The notes: generated by a model not told the origin, from the letters alone. DNA of 50,857 nt from an uncultured Rikenellaceae bacterium (GCA_944325305.1 CALUZO010000015.1:1-50857); one strand, 5' to 3'. Numbered from the stretch's first letter, positions 1 through 9,127 are shown. A program made the numbers and translations.

Positions 1-359
1 AGAAAAGCGGTTAATTGAGAGAATACGTATTTGTCTTGGAACATAGCAGCCATTTGTATTAGACTGCAAAGTTGCAAAATCAAGTCCGTTTCATTCCAAA
101 AAACCGTGTAATTGACTATATTTCAACAATTTCAAAGAACTATTTATCAACTTTTACGGGACAGTAGTGATAATAATTTTTTAATTAAAAGAATTGTATC
201 TTGGAACAATTTAAAAACTACCGGCCTTAAGCGATAAAAACATATTGTAGTCCTGACTGTTTTGATTAGATTCTTTCGGGACATTCATCGTGTTCATTTG
301 GCAGTCAGGGCTGGATTTTTTTTGACTATTGACCTTATAACTAATATACCTAAAACTTT
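1..359. other. AT-rich gene-free left edge with a possible leader stem-loop
   Basis: I see no coding region here. Positions 252-259 and 302-309 form an 8-bp inverted repeat (CCTGACTG/CAGTCAGG) with a 42-nt loop, followed by eight T residues at 316-323. It could be a leader structure for the lipoprotein gene that follows or a weak terminator. At 67-74 the minus strand reads CAACTTTG, one mismatch from the TAnnTTTG -7 box, which could serve a leftward gene outside the window. Both readings are tentative. Confidence 0.35.
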
Positions 360-365
360 ATGCTT

Positions 366-3300
366 ATGAAACCTCTCTTCAAATGTTTGAGCAGAGTGGC
401 GTTAACGGTCATTCCCCTTATTGGTCTCAGTATGTTATGGGGATGTAAAGATGATGACCCTGACACTCCTGCTCCACAGAATTCGTATGTTTCGATCCGA
501 CACGAAGGTTCGGGAAGCAGCGAAGCAACAATTTCGTTTACAGATGCAAGCATCACACACGATGTCAATGTATCCTTGTCCAGTGCCATAAATTCGTACT
601 CGGTAGTCAGGGTTGGGTTTGATCAAGGCGCTGTTGCATCTTACAACACGGCCAACGGCACATCTTATGTCGCATTCCCTGAAGAATTGATTGACATTCC
701 GGACGGCGGCGTAATAAACATAACCCCCGGCCAAAAAACCGCAGGCAAAACAATCACTTTGGTCGACCAGAAAGGTTCGACCGAACTTGTTAAAGGTACG
801 ACATATCTGTTGCCGCTGAAGATCACTCTTCCATCCGATTCGCCCATAACATCGGCTGCGGGCGAAGATGTCATCTATTGCATCATTACCTACGATCCGC
901 CTGTGAGGTTCTATGCTTCGCTCAACCACGAAGGAATTACCGATCGTGACGTAGCTGTAGTTATTACGGAAGCCACCGAAGAACACAATATAGAGGTGAC
1001 TCTCGACGAAATCCTGGATGAAGACGTTACTGTGACCATAGTTCGTGATGCGAGTCTCGTCGATGCCTACAATGCGATTCACAGCACTTCGTTTGCCGAA
1101 TTCCCCGAAGCTCTGCTCGATATTCCGGACGACGGTCTGATCGGAATAACTGGCGGCAAAACGGCTGTCGGTCAAACCATAACTCTGAGCCAGAAAATTG
1201 GCGAGACGGAACTTGCTGAAGGAAGTACTTATCTGTTGCCGCTTAAGATTACGCTTCCCGCAGAATCTCCTCTTACGCTGGCCGAAGGCAAGGATGTGAT
1301 CTATTGCCTCGTGACGTATGCACCGGATGTTTATTATGCTTCGCTCAACCACACCGGAAGCGCTAACCGCGAGGAAAAAGTCGCTATTGTCGAAACAAAC
1401 GTACAGCATGGCATACTCGTATCGATCAGTGATATTCTGGATCAAGACGTGACAGCAACTATAGTCCATGATGCAGATCTTGTCGAGTCGTACAATGCTG
1501 CCAACGGAACATCATATGCCGAGTTCCCTGACGAACTGCTCTCCATTCCTGATGATGGTGCGATTAATATAGCTGCAGGTGGCATCACGGCAGGCAAAAC
1601 CATCTCAATTAGCCGTAAGGTCGGCGAGACGGAACTTGCTAAGGGTACGACATATCTGTTGCCGTTGAGGCTCACTCTGCCAATCGATGCACCACTCACA
1701 CTGGTAAGCGGCAGGGACATAATCTACTGTGTCGTGACATATGAACCTCGTGACAATTACGTTGCGCTCAATCACGAGGACAGCTACTACCGCGAAGAGT
1801 CCGTTGTCGTTGCTGCAGCTACCGGCGAACACGATATAAAGGTGTCTCTCAGCTATGCTACGGATGAAGATGTCTCTGTAATCGTAAGTCGCGACGCCAG
1901 CCTCGTCGAAACCTACAATACGACAAACGGTACATCTTATGTCGAATTCCCTGAAGAATTGTTAAGTATCCCGGACGACGGCGTAATAACCATATCCAAT
2001 GGTGAGAATACTGTAATCCAGACTGTTACCCTGAGCCAGCAATCCGGCGCGGCAGAACTTGTCGAAGGCACTACATATCTTTTGCCGTTGAGAGTCACGC
2101 TTCCGGAAGAGTCGCCTCTTACGCTTATCGAAGATCAAGACGTGATCTACTGTGTCGTGAACTATATATCGCCAGCACCAGCTTCTGCATCGCTCGTATA
2201 CACTCAGGGCGCTGTACCGGAAGTACCGGAAGTGAGATTGAATGTCAATAATTCGCATAAGGCTTCTTACGATGTGTTCGTGGAATTGTCGAAGATTACT
2301 TTGGAAAACGTTAACGGTACGGTAACGGTAGACCCGAGCCTCGTGGAATCGTATAATTCGGCCAATGCTACCAATTACGCATTGTTCCCCGGAGTGAGCG
2401 TGGCGAACGGCGGCAGCATAATGGTTAATGCGGGCACTACCATATCCAGTGCACTCCGCATAGATTTGGAAAATACCGACTTTACACTTATTGAAGAGAC
2501 TACGTTCCTCGTACCTTTGAAACTCAGCATCACGGGCGAAAATGCCGTGACCGACGATACGCAGAATGCTCTGTATTATTTGGTAACTATTCCGGCACGC
2601 AAACCGACGCTTCCGGGCAAGAGTGCGCCAATTCCGGTGATAATGGTTTATAATATACCTCACAGCCAGCATAACAATCCTCTCAGATCTCTGAGGTTGA
2701 CTGTTGCAGAAAGCGGTGTGCCGTTCTACGATATGGTATCTGTTCAGGAATCGTATATCTGGTACGACGAGTCAACCGGACAAACACATCTTGAGAAAAA
2801 TGTCAATTTCCAGAAGATGCTTGACGCTACTACCTCGACAGGGGAAAATCAGTACTGGACACCGATCAAGAACTTTGGAGTAAAAGTTTTGTTCTCGGTA
2901 CAGACCCGTGTAAGCGATCCTAACCTGGAGACCTCAACTGCTGCTCCTTACAATAACGCAAACAAGTCCGGTATGTCGACATTGCCAAGTGCCGAAATGG
3001 ATGTTGTCATAAATGAGATCGCACAACTCGTTGCCGATTATGATTTCGACGGAGTGGTTCTTCATGAGAATTCTACGGCAGGGTATGTGACTGCAGACGG
3101 AGATCCATGGAAGGCTTCGGGAGACAAGGCTGCCGAATTCATCGTCAAACTCAGAAGGAAACTGGGCAACGACAAGGTGATTGTACTTCTGGAACCGAAA
3201 GACTATCAGTATCCGCCGTCGGCCGTTTATGACGGAGTGAATATCACAGATGCACTGGATTATTCGATATGGGCTGGATTGAATGGTGACGGACCTGGCA

Positions 3301-3548
3301 ATACGCAGATCGGAATGCCGAATGCGAAGTATTGCACCCAGATAATGCAACCGAATAATGCTACGGGAAGGATGCAAACTCAGGGTAATAATGCGGTGGC
3401 CGGTTATGGAATCGTAGCATTCACAAATCCGAATGTAAGTGTAGATCAGTCACGCCATAAAATGCTTTCGAATATCCTTTATGGTCTGGAGACTGTATAC
3501 AGTAAAGACGTGTATTCTGACAGCAATACGCCTCGAATAGGCAATTGA
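366..3548 (+). CDS. Surface lipoprotein: five DUF1735-like repeats plus C-terminal GH18-like domain with degenerate active site
   Basis: A type II signal peptide ends in LWGC (Cys27), followed by an acidic DDD stretch typical of Bacteroidota surface-exposed lipoproteins. Five tandem ~140-residue units start near residues 41, 181, 322, 463 and 604; each carries a YNxxNGTSY..FP block and ends in DVIYC-V-TY, the pattern of DUF1735/BT_3987-N domains. From about residue 746 the sequence resembles GH18 endo-beta-N-acetylglucosaminidases: strand KVLFSVQT, then DFDGVVLHEN at the family's DxxDxDxE position. There the middle acids are Val and His and the catalytic Glu position is Asn902, with a Glu one residue early (Glu901), so hydrolysis is doubtful and glycan binding is more likely. 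ATG 366 is preferred over ATG 360 because the next lipoprotein starts with the same ATGAAAC context. The GH18-like call rests on pattern only. Confidence 0.8.
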   Translation: MKPLFKCLSRVALTVIPLIGLSMLWGCKDDDPDTPAPQNSYVSIRHEGSGSSEATISFTDASITHDVNVSLSSAINSYSVVRVGFDQGAVASYNTANGTSYVAFPEELIDIPDGGVINITPGQKTAGKTITLVDQKGSTELVKGTTYLLPLKITLPSDSPITSAAGEDVIYCIITYDPPVRFYASLNHEGITDRDVAVVITEATEEHNIEVTLDEILDEDVTVTIVRDASLVDAYNAIHSTSFAEFPEALLDIPDDGLIGITGGKTAVGQTITLSQKIGETELAEGSTYLLPLKITLPAESPLTLAEGKDVIYCLVTYAPDVYYASLNHTGSANREEKVAIVETNVQHGILVSISDILDQDVTATIVHDADLVESYNAANGTSYAEFPDELLSIPDDGAINIAAGGITAGKTISISRKVGETELAKGTTYLLPLRLTLPIDAPLTLVSGRDIIYCVVTYEPRDNYVALNHEDSYYREESVVVAAATGEHDIKVSLSYATDEDVSVIVSRDASLVETYNTTNGTSYVEFPEELLSIPDDGVITISNGENTVIQTVTLSQQSGAAELVEGTTYLLPLRVTLPEESPLTLIEDQDVIYCVVNYISPAPASASLVYTQGAVPEVPEVRLNVNNSHKASYDVFVELSKITLENVNGTVTVDPSLVESYNSANATNYALFPGVSVANGGSIMVNAGTTISSALRIDLENTDFTLIEETTFLVPLKLSITGENAVTDDTQNALYYLVTIPARKPTLPGKSAPIPVIMVYNIPHSQHNNPLRSLRLTVAESGVPFYDMVSVQESYIWYDESTGQTHLEKNVNFQKMLDATTSTGENQYWTPIKNFGVKVLFSVQTRVSDPNLETSTAAPYNNANKSGMSTLPSAEMDVVINEIAQLVADYDFDGVVLHENSTAGYVTADGDPWKASGDKAAEFIVKLRRKLGNDKVIVLLEPKDYQYPPSAVYDGVNITDALDYSIWAGLNGDGPGNTQIGMPNAKYCTQIMQPNNATGRMQTQGNNAVAGYGIVAFTNPNVSVDQSRHKMLSNILYGLETVYSKDVYSDSNTPRIGN
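486..2600 (+). repeat. Five tandem ~420-bp coding repeats (DUF1735-like units)
   Basis: The units begin near 486, 906, 1329, 1752 and 2174. Units 1-4 are close to each other at protein level and share short identical DNA blocks, for example GGCGAGACGGAACTTGCT near 1200 and 1622; unit 5 is clearly diverged. The near-constant period of about 423 bp suggests duplication within the gene. Confidence 0.8.
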
Positions 3549-3581
3549 TCGTTCGGCATGCAAAATGTCGTATCGGGAGAC

Positions 3582-3615
3582 AAATATGGTGTCCTTCATA
3601 CAGGACACCATATTT
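3582..3615 (+). terminator. Hairpin after the GH18-like lipoprotein gene
   Basis: Perfect 14-bp stem (3582-3595 with 3602-3615) and a 6-nt loop, 33 nt after the stop codon. The outer A/T pairs give a U-rich 3' arm. It probably separates the two lipoprotein transcripts. Confidence 0.75.
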
Positions 3616-3810
3616 CCCCGAACTTATGCAGAATAGCATGTTTGCCGCCGCAGGACATGGCAGATATTTCGTATGTTTGAGTCGGATCATGCTAATGCTG
3701 CAATACGAATAGAGAACACAGCAATTAATTTCTTGTCGAGAATACGACGATAAATCATAATAACTGAGCGAAAACAACAATTCATAACTACAATTTAAAT
3801 TATTTACCTT

Positions 3811-5535
3811 ATGAAACTTAATTTCATACGTCTGAGTAAGACGGTCTTAATGGCCATACCTCTCATGTTTGTGGCATTAACGGCCGGATGCGACGATGAC
3901 GACGACAACAAAACGCCTGTAACGGACTCCAAAGCCTATGCGTCGATATATCATGAAGATACTTGGGAAAATTCGTTTCCTGTCGTGATAACAGACGAAA
4001 GCGCTGACCATAATATTTTTATATACATCTCTAAGAAATTAGATGCAGATGCAGTTGTGAAAGTAACGGCTGATGCAAACCTTGTGACAGCATATAATGC
4101 TGCTAACGGGACGAATTACGAAGTGTTCCCGACAGAGTTGCTGAGCATGCCTGACAACGGGGATTTGACAATAGCACGAGGTAAAAACATACAGGAAATG
4201 GCGCTGGTGTTGAGCCGGAAAGTTGGCCGGGTAGAACTTGCCGAAGGCAAAACCTATCTTCTGGCACTTCAGTTGAGCGTGCAGGCCCCAGAATCGCTAC
4301 AACTTTCAGCTACCGACAATGTTGTTTATTGTATCGTGACTTACGAATCGAATGCAGTTCCGATTTACGCATCCCTCAGTCATGCCGAAACTCCGAGCGA
4401 TCAGCTCTCGTTGACGATTGATAATGGCGATGTTTCCCGTGCTTTAAGAGTTTCGCTGTCATCGCAGGTAGCAGAAGATGTGGAGATTAAGGTTTCTCCG
4501 TCGGAAGAGCTTGCTGCGGAATTCATAAGAAGCAATGCCGGCTATTTGCCATTCCCGGCCGACCTCGTGTCGCTGGATAATAATGGTGCAGTAACATTGG
4601 GTAACATGACCAGCGCAAACCTGAACATATCGTTGCAGGAAGAGATGGGAAGAGATGATTTTGAGGGCGGTCAATCCTATGTGCTGGCCTTGGATCTGAG
4701 CATCCGTAACGGATCCTCTGTCGTACAGCTTTCGCCGGAACGGAAGGCACTCTACTTCATAATCAAATATACGCCGAAATACGATGTATTTCTCATGATT
4801 GGCCAGTCTAACATGGCCGGCCGCGGTACCCTCACCGAAGAAGACAAGACTCGTGTATTGGACGGCGTGTGGCTGCTCAACGGAAGCGATGAACCGGAAC
4901 CGGCGGTTAATCCTCTTAACAAATATTCCACTGTCCGCAAAGGACTCAGCATGCAGGGAGTCAACCCTGGAATGGGCTTCGGTGAAAAACTTTCGAGGGT
5001 TACCGGACGTAAGGTACTGTTGGTTGTGAACGCTCTCGGCGGTTCGAATATCAACAAGTGGCTGAAGGATGCAACTTACATCGAAGACAGTCAAAGTATA
5101 GGCAAGGGAACTCTGAAACTTTTCGACGAGGCGGTACGCCGTGCCAAAGAGGCTCAGAAATACGGCGAATTGAAAGCCATACTTTGGCATCAGGGCGAGG
5201 CGAATGCCGGCAGCCAGGCTGCCGTAGATGCTTACATGGGTCAGCTTACAGGGTTCGTTGCGGATCTGCGCGATGCGCTCGGGACTCCCGATGTGCCGTT
5301 TATTGCAGGAGAAATAGCCCATTGGGCTGATATATACTATGGTGGATACAACTTCAACGAGATGCTGCATAAGATCGCAGATCCGGGGAATGTACCCAAC
5401 AGTGCATACATAAGCAGCGAAGGAGCAGGCCAACTTAAAGGCGATAGCGATCCTCACTTCAGTCGTGATGGTCAGATACTGATCGGCGAGCGTTATGCCG
5501 ACAAAGTGCTCGAAATGTGTTATCCTGAATTCTAA
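3811..5535 (+). CDS. Surface lipoprotein: two DUF1735-like domains plus SGNH carbohydrate esterase (SASA/CE6-like)
   Basis: The lipoprotein signal ends at LTAGC (Cys27), again with an acidic Asp run behind it. Two DUF1735-like units occupy about residues 43-180 and 183-322 (YNAANGTNY..FP is recognisable in the first). The remainder, about 323-574, is an SGNH-type esterase: GQSNMAG with the presumed nucleophile Ser333, WHQGE at 459-463, and SDPHF with Asp547 and His549. These match the sialate O-acetylesterase-like/CE6 family, whose members deacetylate xylan or other glycans. The architecture copies the upstream gene, so the two proteins probably act on the same surface-bound glycan. The substrate cannot be read from the sequence. 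Confidence 0.85.
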   Translation: MKLNFIRLSKTVLMAIPLMFVALTAGCDDDDDNKTPVTDSKAYASIYHEDTWENSFPVVITDESADHNIFIYISKKLDADAVVKVTADANLVTAYNAANGTNYEVFPTELLSMPDNGDLTIARGKNIQEMALVLSRKVGRVELAEGKTYLLALQLSVQAPESLQLSATDNVVYCIVTYESNAVPIYASLSHAETPSDQLSLTIDNGDVSRALRVSLSSQVAEDVEIKVSPSEELAAEFIRSNAGYLPFPADLVSLDNNGAVTLGNMTSANLNISLQEEMGRDDFEGGQSYVLALDLSIRNGSSVVQLSPERKALYFIIKYTPKYDVFLMIGQSNMAGRGTLTEEDKTRVLDGVWLLNGSDEPEPAVNPLNKYSTVRKGLSMQGVNPGMGFGEKLSRVTGRKVLLVVNALGGSNINKWLKDATYIEDSQSIGKGTLKLFDEAVRRAKEAQKYGELKAILWHQGEANAGSQAAVDAYMGQLTGFVADLRDALGTPDVPFIAGEIAHWADIYYGGYNFNEMLHKIADPGNVPNSAYISSEGAGQLKGDSDPHFSRDGQILIGERYADKVLEMCYPEF

Positions 5536-5556
5536 ACGCACGAGATTCTTATAGTT

Positions 5557-5596
5557 CATGCCTGCAGGACTTGAGTCCTGCAGGCATGATTTTTTT
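5557..5596 (+). terminator. Strong intrinsic terminator after the esterase lipoprotein
   Basis: The stem pairs 5557-5570 with 5575-5588 around a TTGA tetraloop, GC-rich in the middle, and is followed by a T7 run at 5590-5596. Confidence 0.9.
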
Positions 5597-6153
5597 CTGT
5601 ACGTAGCAGTGTGCGGCGACGCGATGCGTGCGGCTATGTCTGCGATGCCGGCAGGGAAAGGCAAATCCGCATGTGTCAGCCGTCGCTTGCAACCTGCAAG
5701 GGAGGTTTTACTTGCCGATGTGTCGATAGGGTTGGACTGAGGGGTAATCGTCATTCGTTTTTTTGACAATGTGCGCGACAGTCAGCATGTCTGTGTAGTC
5801 GGCCGACAGCTGGTGTGGGGAACAGTAGGAAATTTGATTAGTCGAAGTCGGTGGCGATGGTGAATGAAATGCGGGGTTATGGCAGATTGTCAATAAAAAT
5901 CGCCATTGTCATGATATTTATGTGGATGCGGGAGTGTTGTTGGTTACGGTTGCTCTGACAAGTGTCATGCGGCAATAGGGTTCAAATGTGCGTAAGTTCG
6001 ATGTTAGTGCGTTGGCTGGGCATTGTGAATTTCATCTTTGACAAAAGAACATGTTTGCTTGTATGTAGGGTATATGAGGATTGTTGGCGGTCATAACGTG
6101 CATGTAAGGCCGAATTGGCGCAAAGTACACCTTTAGTGCGGAATGCATAAACA
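5597..6153. other. Gene-free stretch between esterase gene and tRNA-Leu
   Basis: About 560 bp without a credible gene. The open frames here (for example 5708-5893 on the minus strand) lack a family pattern, a plausible start context and a coding-like amino-acid composition. I see no promoter of good quality and no repeat. Confidence 0.6.
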
Positions 6154-6191
6154 AAGCAGGCCTCGTAATCATTTGATTACGAGGCCTGCTT
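6154..6191 (-). terminator. Terminator of tRNA-Leu(UAG)
   Basis: An 18-bp perfect inverted repeat (6154-6171 with 6174-6191) lies directly downstream of the tRNA on the minus strand, followed there by a T-rich tract (TTGTTTA). Confidence 0.85.
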
Positions 6192-6192
6192 G

Positions 6193-6274
6193 TGCGGACA
6201 AAGGGACTCGAACCCCCACGCCTTACGGCACTAGATCCTAAGTCTAGCGCGGCTACCAATTACGCCATGTCCGC
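6193..6274 (-). tRNA. tRNA-Leu (anticodon UAG)
   Basis: On the minus strand the acceptor stem GCGGACA pairs with TGTCCGC followed by discriminator A. The anticodon arm is CTAGA-CTTAGGA-TCTAG, giving anticodon TAG, and the T loop reads GGTTCGAGTC. A long variable arm fits leucine. The 3' CCA is not encoded. It reads CUA and, by wobble, other CUN codons. Confidence 0.95.
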
Positions 6275-6375
6275 AGAGTGTGGTACTCTGTCCGGTTTTT
6301 GTTGGAGCGTTTGTTCACTATACGCTCGGCGAAACCATAATGACAGTTACACTATTGGATATAATGTTTCGGATG

Positions 6376-6409
6376 CAAATATATTGTTTTCTTTTTCTAT
6401 TCCCAAATT
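6376..6409 (-). promoter_or_regulatory. Promoter for tRNA-Leu(UAG)
   Basis: On the minus strand TATATTTG (6376-6383) matches the -7 consensus TAnnTTTG. A TTTG box lies 22 nt upstream (6406-6409). The implied 5' leader of about 95 nt would be removed by RNase P. Confidence 0.6.
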
Positions 6410-6954
6410 CCGAGCATATTCAGTAGTGTGTGGTCGGTCAAATGCAGTGTCACGGCGCTGATTATCAATGTCGCCGTTGGGGGGTGAGGATGTTGAGGAG
6501 CGGTAACGACAGGCCGTTGTCCACGATGTTTCCGGGGAGTGCTTTTCGTATTTCATAACGCTCAGATGATATTCTACCGCTTAGCGTTGGTATCTGAGAG
6601 CAATTTCGGGAGTGATGACCTGCTGCGATATTCCGATGCTGTTGCCGAGAAAAATATTTTTGGCTGGAGTGTAATCGCAATGGAGAACTGCACCGGAGGT
6701 GCATGCGAATGTACTTCGCTGCCATGTTGTTTTGCGGCGGCGGGAGTACCCATCCTTCTGAAATTGCGCGAGAAGAATGCTGGTTGTAAGAGGGCGCGTA
6801 TGCGGGGAGGCCGACAGAGAGAGTCCTCCATGGAATATTTGCCGGATATACTGTATGGCCTGTGCTCATGTTTGTGTCATGGTTACGGTTCAGTTTTGCC
6901 GGTTTTGTTCCTGTAGGGTTGGTTAGTGCGATGGTTACTTGTTAACTTGAGCGG
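6410..6954. other. Gene-free stretch between tRNA-Leu promoter and pyrC
   Basis: About 545 bp. Open frames exist on both strands (6539-6916 plus, 6465-6869 minus), but none shows a recognisable domain, signal peptide or convincing composition. It may be decayed coding sequence. I see no repeat or terminator hairpin at the pyrC 3' end. Confidence 0.5.
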
Positions 6955-8292
6955 TCACCTTGTAAATTCGAGCCTGCTGCCCATTACGCTTTTGTCGAGT
7001 TCGCCGTTGTTGTAGACGTGGCGGCCGTTGACGAAAGTGTGGATTACCTTGTGCGAAAATTCCGTACCTTCGAAAGGTGACCAGCCGCATTTGTAGAGCA
7101 GATTGTCTTTCGTCACAGTCCATTGTGAGGCCGGGTCCACAATAACTATGTCGGCATAATAACCGGGGCGCAGATATCCCCGTTCCTTTACGCCGAACCT
7201 TTGGGCCGGTGCATGGCACATCTTTTCAACGACCTTTTCTGTCGGCAGAATGCCTTGTCGGGCCAGTTCGAGCATGGCTGTGAGCGAGTGCTGCACCAGC
7301 GGTCCTCCGGACGGGCATTCCCAGTATGGTTTTTGTTTTTCGACAAGGGTGTGGGGTGCATGGTCCGTGGCCACGACATCGACCTTGCCGTTGAGCAACC
7401 CTTCGCGCAGAGCCTGGCGGTCTGCCTCGCTCTTGATTGCCGGATTCCATTTTATGAAGTTGCCATGTTGCGCATAATCCTTGTCGGAGAACCAGAGGTG
7501 GTGGACACAGATCTCGTTGGTGATCTTTTTATCGGCAAGCGGTTTGGCATCGAATAGTGTCAGCTCGTGCGCCGTGCTGAGGTGGAGTACGTGGAGGTTG
7601 GAGCCGTATTTGTCGGCCAGTTCGACCGCATGTGCCGAGGAGCGGTAACAGGCTTCGGCACTGCGTATTAGCGGGTGCATCGCGGGGGCTATGTTGTCCC
7701 CGTAGCGAGCGCGGAAATTCGCGATGTTTTCGCGTATGATTGTCTCGTCCTCGCAGTGGGTGGCTATAAGGGCCGGACATTCTGCGAAGATGGCCGAAAG
7801 TGTCTTCTGGTCATCCACGAGCATGTTTCCCGTAGAAGATCCCATGAACAGTTTGACTCCGCATACCGTGCGCGGATCGACCTGTTTTATCTCCTTGAGG
7901 TTGCTGTTGGTTGCTCCGAGGTAGAAAGAGTAATTTGCAAGCGAGGTTTGTGCAGCCTTTTCGTATTTCCATTCGAGCGAGCTTTTGTCGGTAGTCGGAG
8001 GTTTTGTGTTAGGCATCTCCATGAACGATGTTACTCCGCCGGCTACGGCTGCTGCCGATTCGCTTGCCATGTCGCCTTTTGACGTAAGTCCCGGTTCTCG
8101 GAAGTGCACCTGGTCATCGATGACGCCTGGCATGACGAGTTTTCCCTGCGCGTCGATGCGGGTGCCGTAAAAGTCGCCTGAAAACGCGCCTTCACCGATC
8201 CCGGCAATGCGGTCTCCTTCGATAAGTACATATCCCTTGCGGCTGGTCCCTTCGTTGACCAACGTTCCGTTTTCTATAAGGATCTTTCCCAT
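6955..8292 (-). CDS. pyrC: Dihydroorotase
   Basis: 445 residues from ATG at 8292 (MGKILIENG), which places the first beta strand at the N terminus as in the family; an upstream in-frame ATG would add 13 unlikely residues. The amidohydrolase catalyses cyclisation of carbamoyl-aspartate to dihydroorotate in pyrimidine synthesis. Seen: GVIDDQVHFREPG near residues 56-68, where the first His of the usual DxHxH metal motif is Gln61; ATHCEDE; LHVLHLSTAHEL; and VATDHAPH with the catalytic Asp. My recollection is that DQVHF is usual in Bacteroidota homologues, so the change is probably not inactivating. It lies 79 nt behind the mannosyltransferase gene in one transcription unit. Confidence 0.88.
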   Translation of the reverse strand: MGKILIENGTLVNEGTSRKGYVLIEGDRIAGIGEGAFSGDFYGTRIDAQGKLVMPGVIDDQVHFREPGLTSKGDMASESAAAVAGGVTSFMEMPNTKPPTTDKSSLEWKYEKAAQTSLANYSFYLGATNSNLKEIKQVDPRTVCGVKLFMGSSTGNMLVDDQKTLSAIFAECPALIATHCEDETIIRENIANFRARYGDNIAPAMHPLIRSAEACYRSSAHAVELADKYGSNLHVLHLSTAHELTLFDAKPLADKKITNEICVHHLWFSDKDYAQHGNFIKWNPAIKSEADRQALREGLLNGKVDVVATDHAPHTLVEKQKPYWECPSGGPLVQHSLTAMLELARQGILPTEKVVEKMCHAPAQRFGVKERGYLRPGYYADIVIVDPASQWTVTKDNLLYKCGWSPFEGTEFSHKVIHTFVNGRHVYNNGELDKSVMGSRLEFTR

Positions 8293-8371
8293 ATGGTTTT
8301 GGTAATGTTCATGCCTGATGGCTGTTGCCACACGATCCGGCTTTATTGACAGCCGATTAGGTGCCGGATAG

Positions 8372-9097
8372 CTATTTGCTTGTTCTTGGTCTGATTTTGC
8401 GCAGGCGCAGACCGATGACTCCCCAGAAAGCCTCGCCGAATATGCTGCTGCTCATTTTCGATACTCCTTTGCGCCTTTCGGTGAAGATTATGGGTACTTC
8501 GCGTATTTTGAAGCCGAGTTTCCAGGCTGAATATTTCATTTCGATCTGAAAACCGTAGCCTTTCATGCGTATATTCGGCAGATCTAAGGTTTCGAGAGCT
8601 TCGCGTGAGTAGCAGACGAAACCTGCGGTGGCGTCCCGTACCGGCATATCGGTAATTAACCTGACATACATCGAGGCGAAGTAGGACATCAAGAGTCGTC
8701 CCATGGGCCAGTTTACTACCCTGACTCCGTGTATGTACCGCGAACCTATTACGACGTCGGGACCTGTGAGGGCCGCTTCGTATAGTTTCTGGAGATCTGC
8801 CGGATCGTGCGAAAAGTCGCAATCCATCTCGAAAATATAATCGTAGTCCTTTTTCAGTGCCCATTCGAATCCGGCTATGTATGCTGTTCCGAGGCCGAGT
8901 TTGCCGTGTCGTTCCATGAGGTGCAGTCTGCCTCGGAATTCCTCTTGTCTGCTTCGGACGATGTCGGCAGTACCGTCGGGCGAGCTGTCGTCCACTACGA
9001 GTATGTCGAACGGGATGTCGAGACCGAATACGGCATCGATCATTGCCGATACGTTTTCGCTTTCGTTATATGTAGGTATGATTACGATTTTGCGCAT
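8372..9097 (-). CDS. Polyprenol-phosphate mannose synthase (GT2, DPM1-like)
   Basis: A 241-residue GT-A fold glycosyltransferase. IIPTYNESENV at the N terminus, VVDDSSPDGT (nucleotide-binding Asp), EMDCDFSHDP (the D-x-D-like metal site) and GSRYIHG are the classic DPM1 motifs. It transfers mannose from GDP-mannose to a polyprenyl phosphate at the cytoplasmic face of the inner membrane. There are no C-terminal membrane helices, so this is the short soluble or peripheral form. The product would feed membrane mannosyltransferases, in Bacteroidota possibly protein O-glycosylation; that last step is inference. First gene of the unit with pyrC. Confidence 0.88.
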   Translation of the reverse strand: MRKIVIIPTYNESENVSAMIDAVFGLDIPFDILVVDDSSPDGTADIVRSRQEEFRGRLHLMERHGKLGLGTAYIAGFEWALKKDYDYIFEMDCDFSHDPADLQKLYEAALTGPDVVIGSRYIHGVRVVNWPMGRLLMSYFASMYVRLITDMPVRDATAGFVCYSREALETLDLPNIRMKGYGFQIEMKYSAWKLGFKIREVPIIFTERRKGVSKMSSSIFGEAFWGVIGLRLRKIRPRTSK

Positions 9098-9119
9098 CAG
9101 AAAACCATGCTAATAAAAA

Positions 9120-9127
9120 CAAATATA
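9120..9127 (-). promoter_or_regulatory. -7 box for the mannosyltransferase-pyrC unit
   Basis: Minus-strand TATATTTG lies 22 nt upstream of the ATG at 9097. No TTTG box at ideal spacing is visible. The 54-bp intergenic region also has to hold the divergent promoter of the FAD gene, where TAATTTTA near 9130 is only a rough match. Confidence 0.55.

Noticed and set aside
435..1469. Long minus-strand open frames inside the lipoprotein genes (435-1469, 1962-2672, 4459-5769)
   Set aside because: They mirror the repetitive, recognised plus-strand proteins and have no independent family pattern.
6465..6916. Overlapping open frames on both strands between tRNA-Leu and pyrC
   Set aside because: Neither has a family pattern or good start; cannot choose between them, so the region is listed as gene-free.
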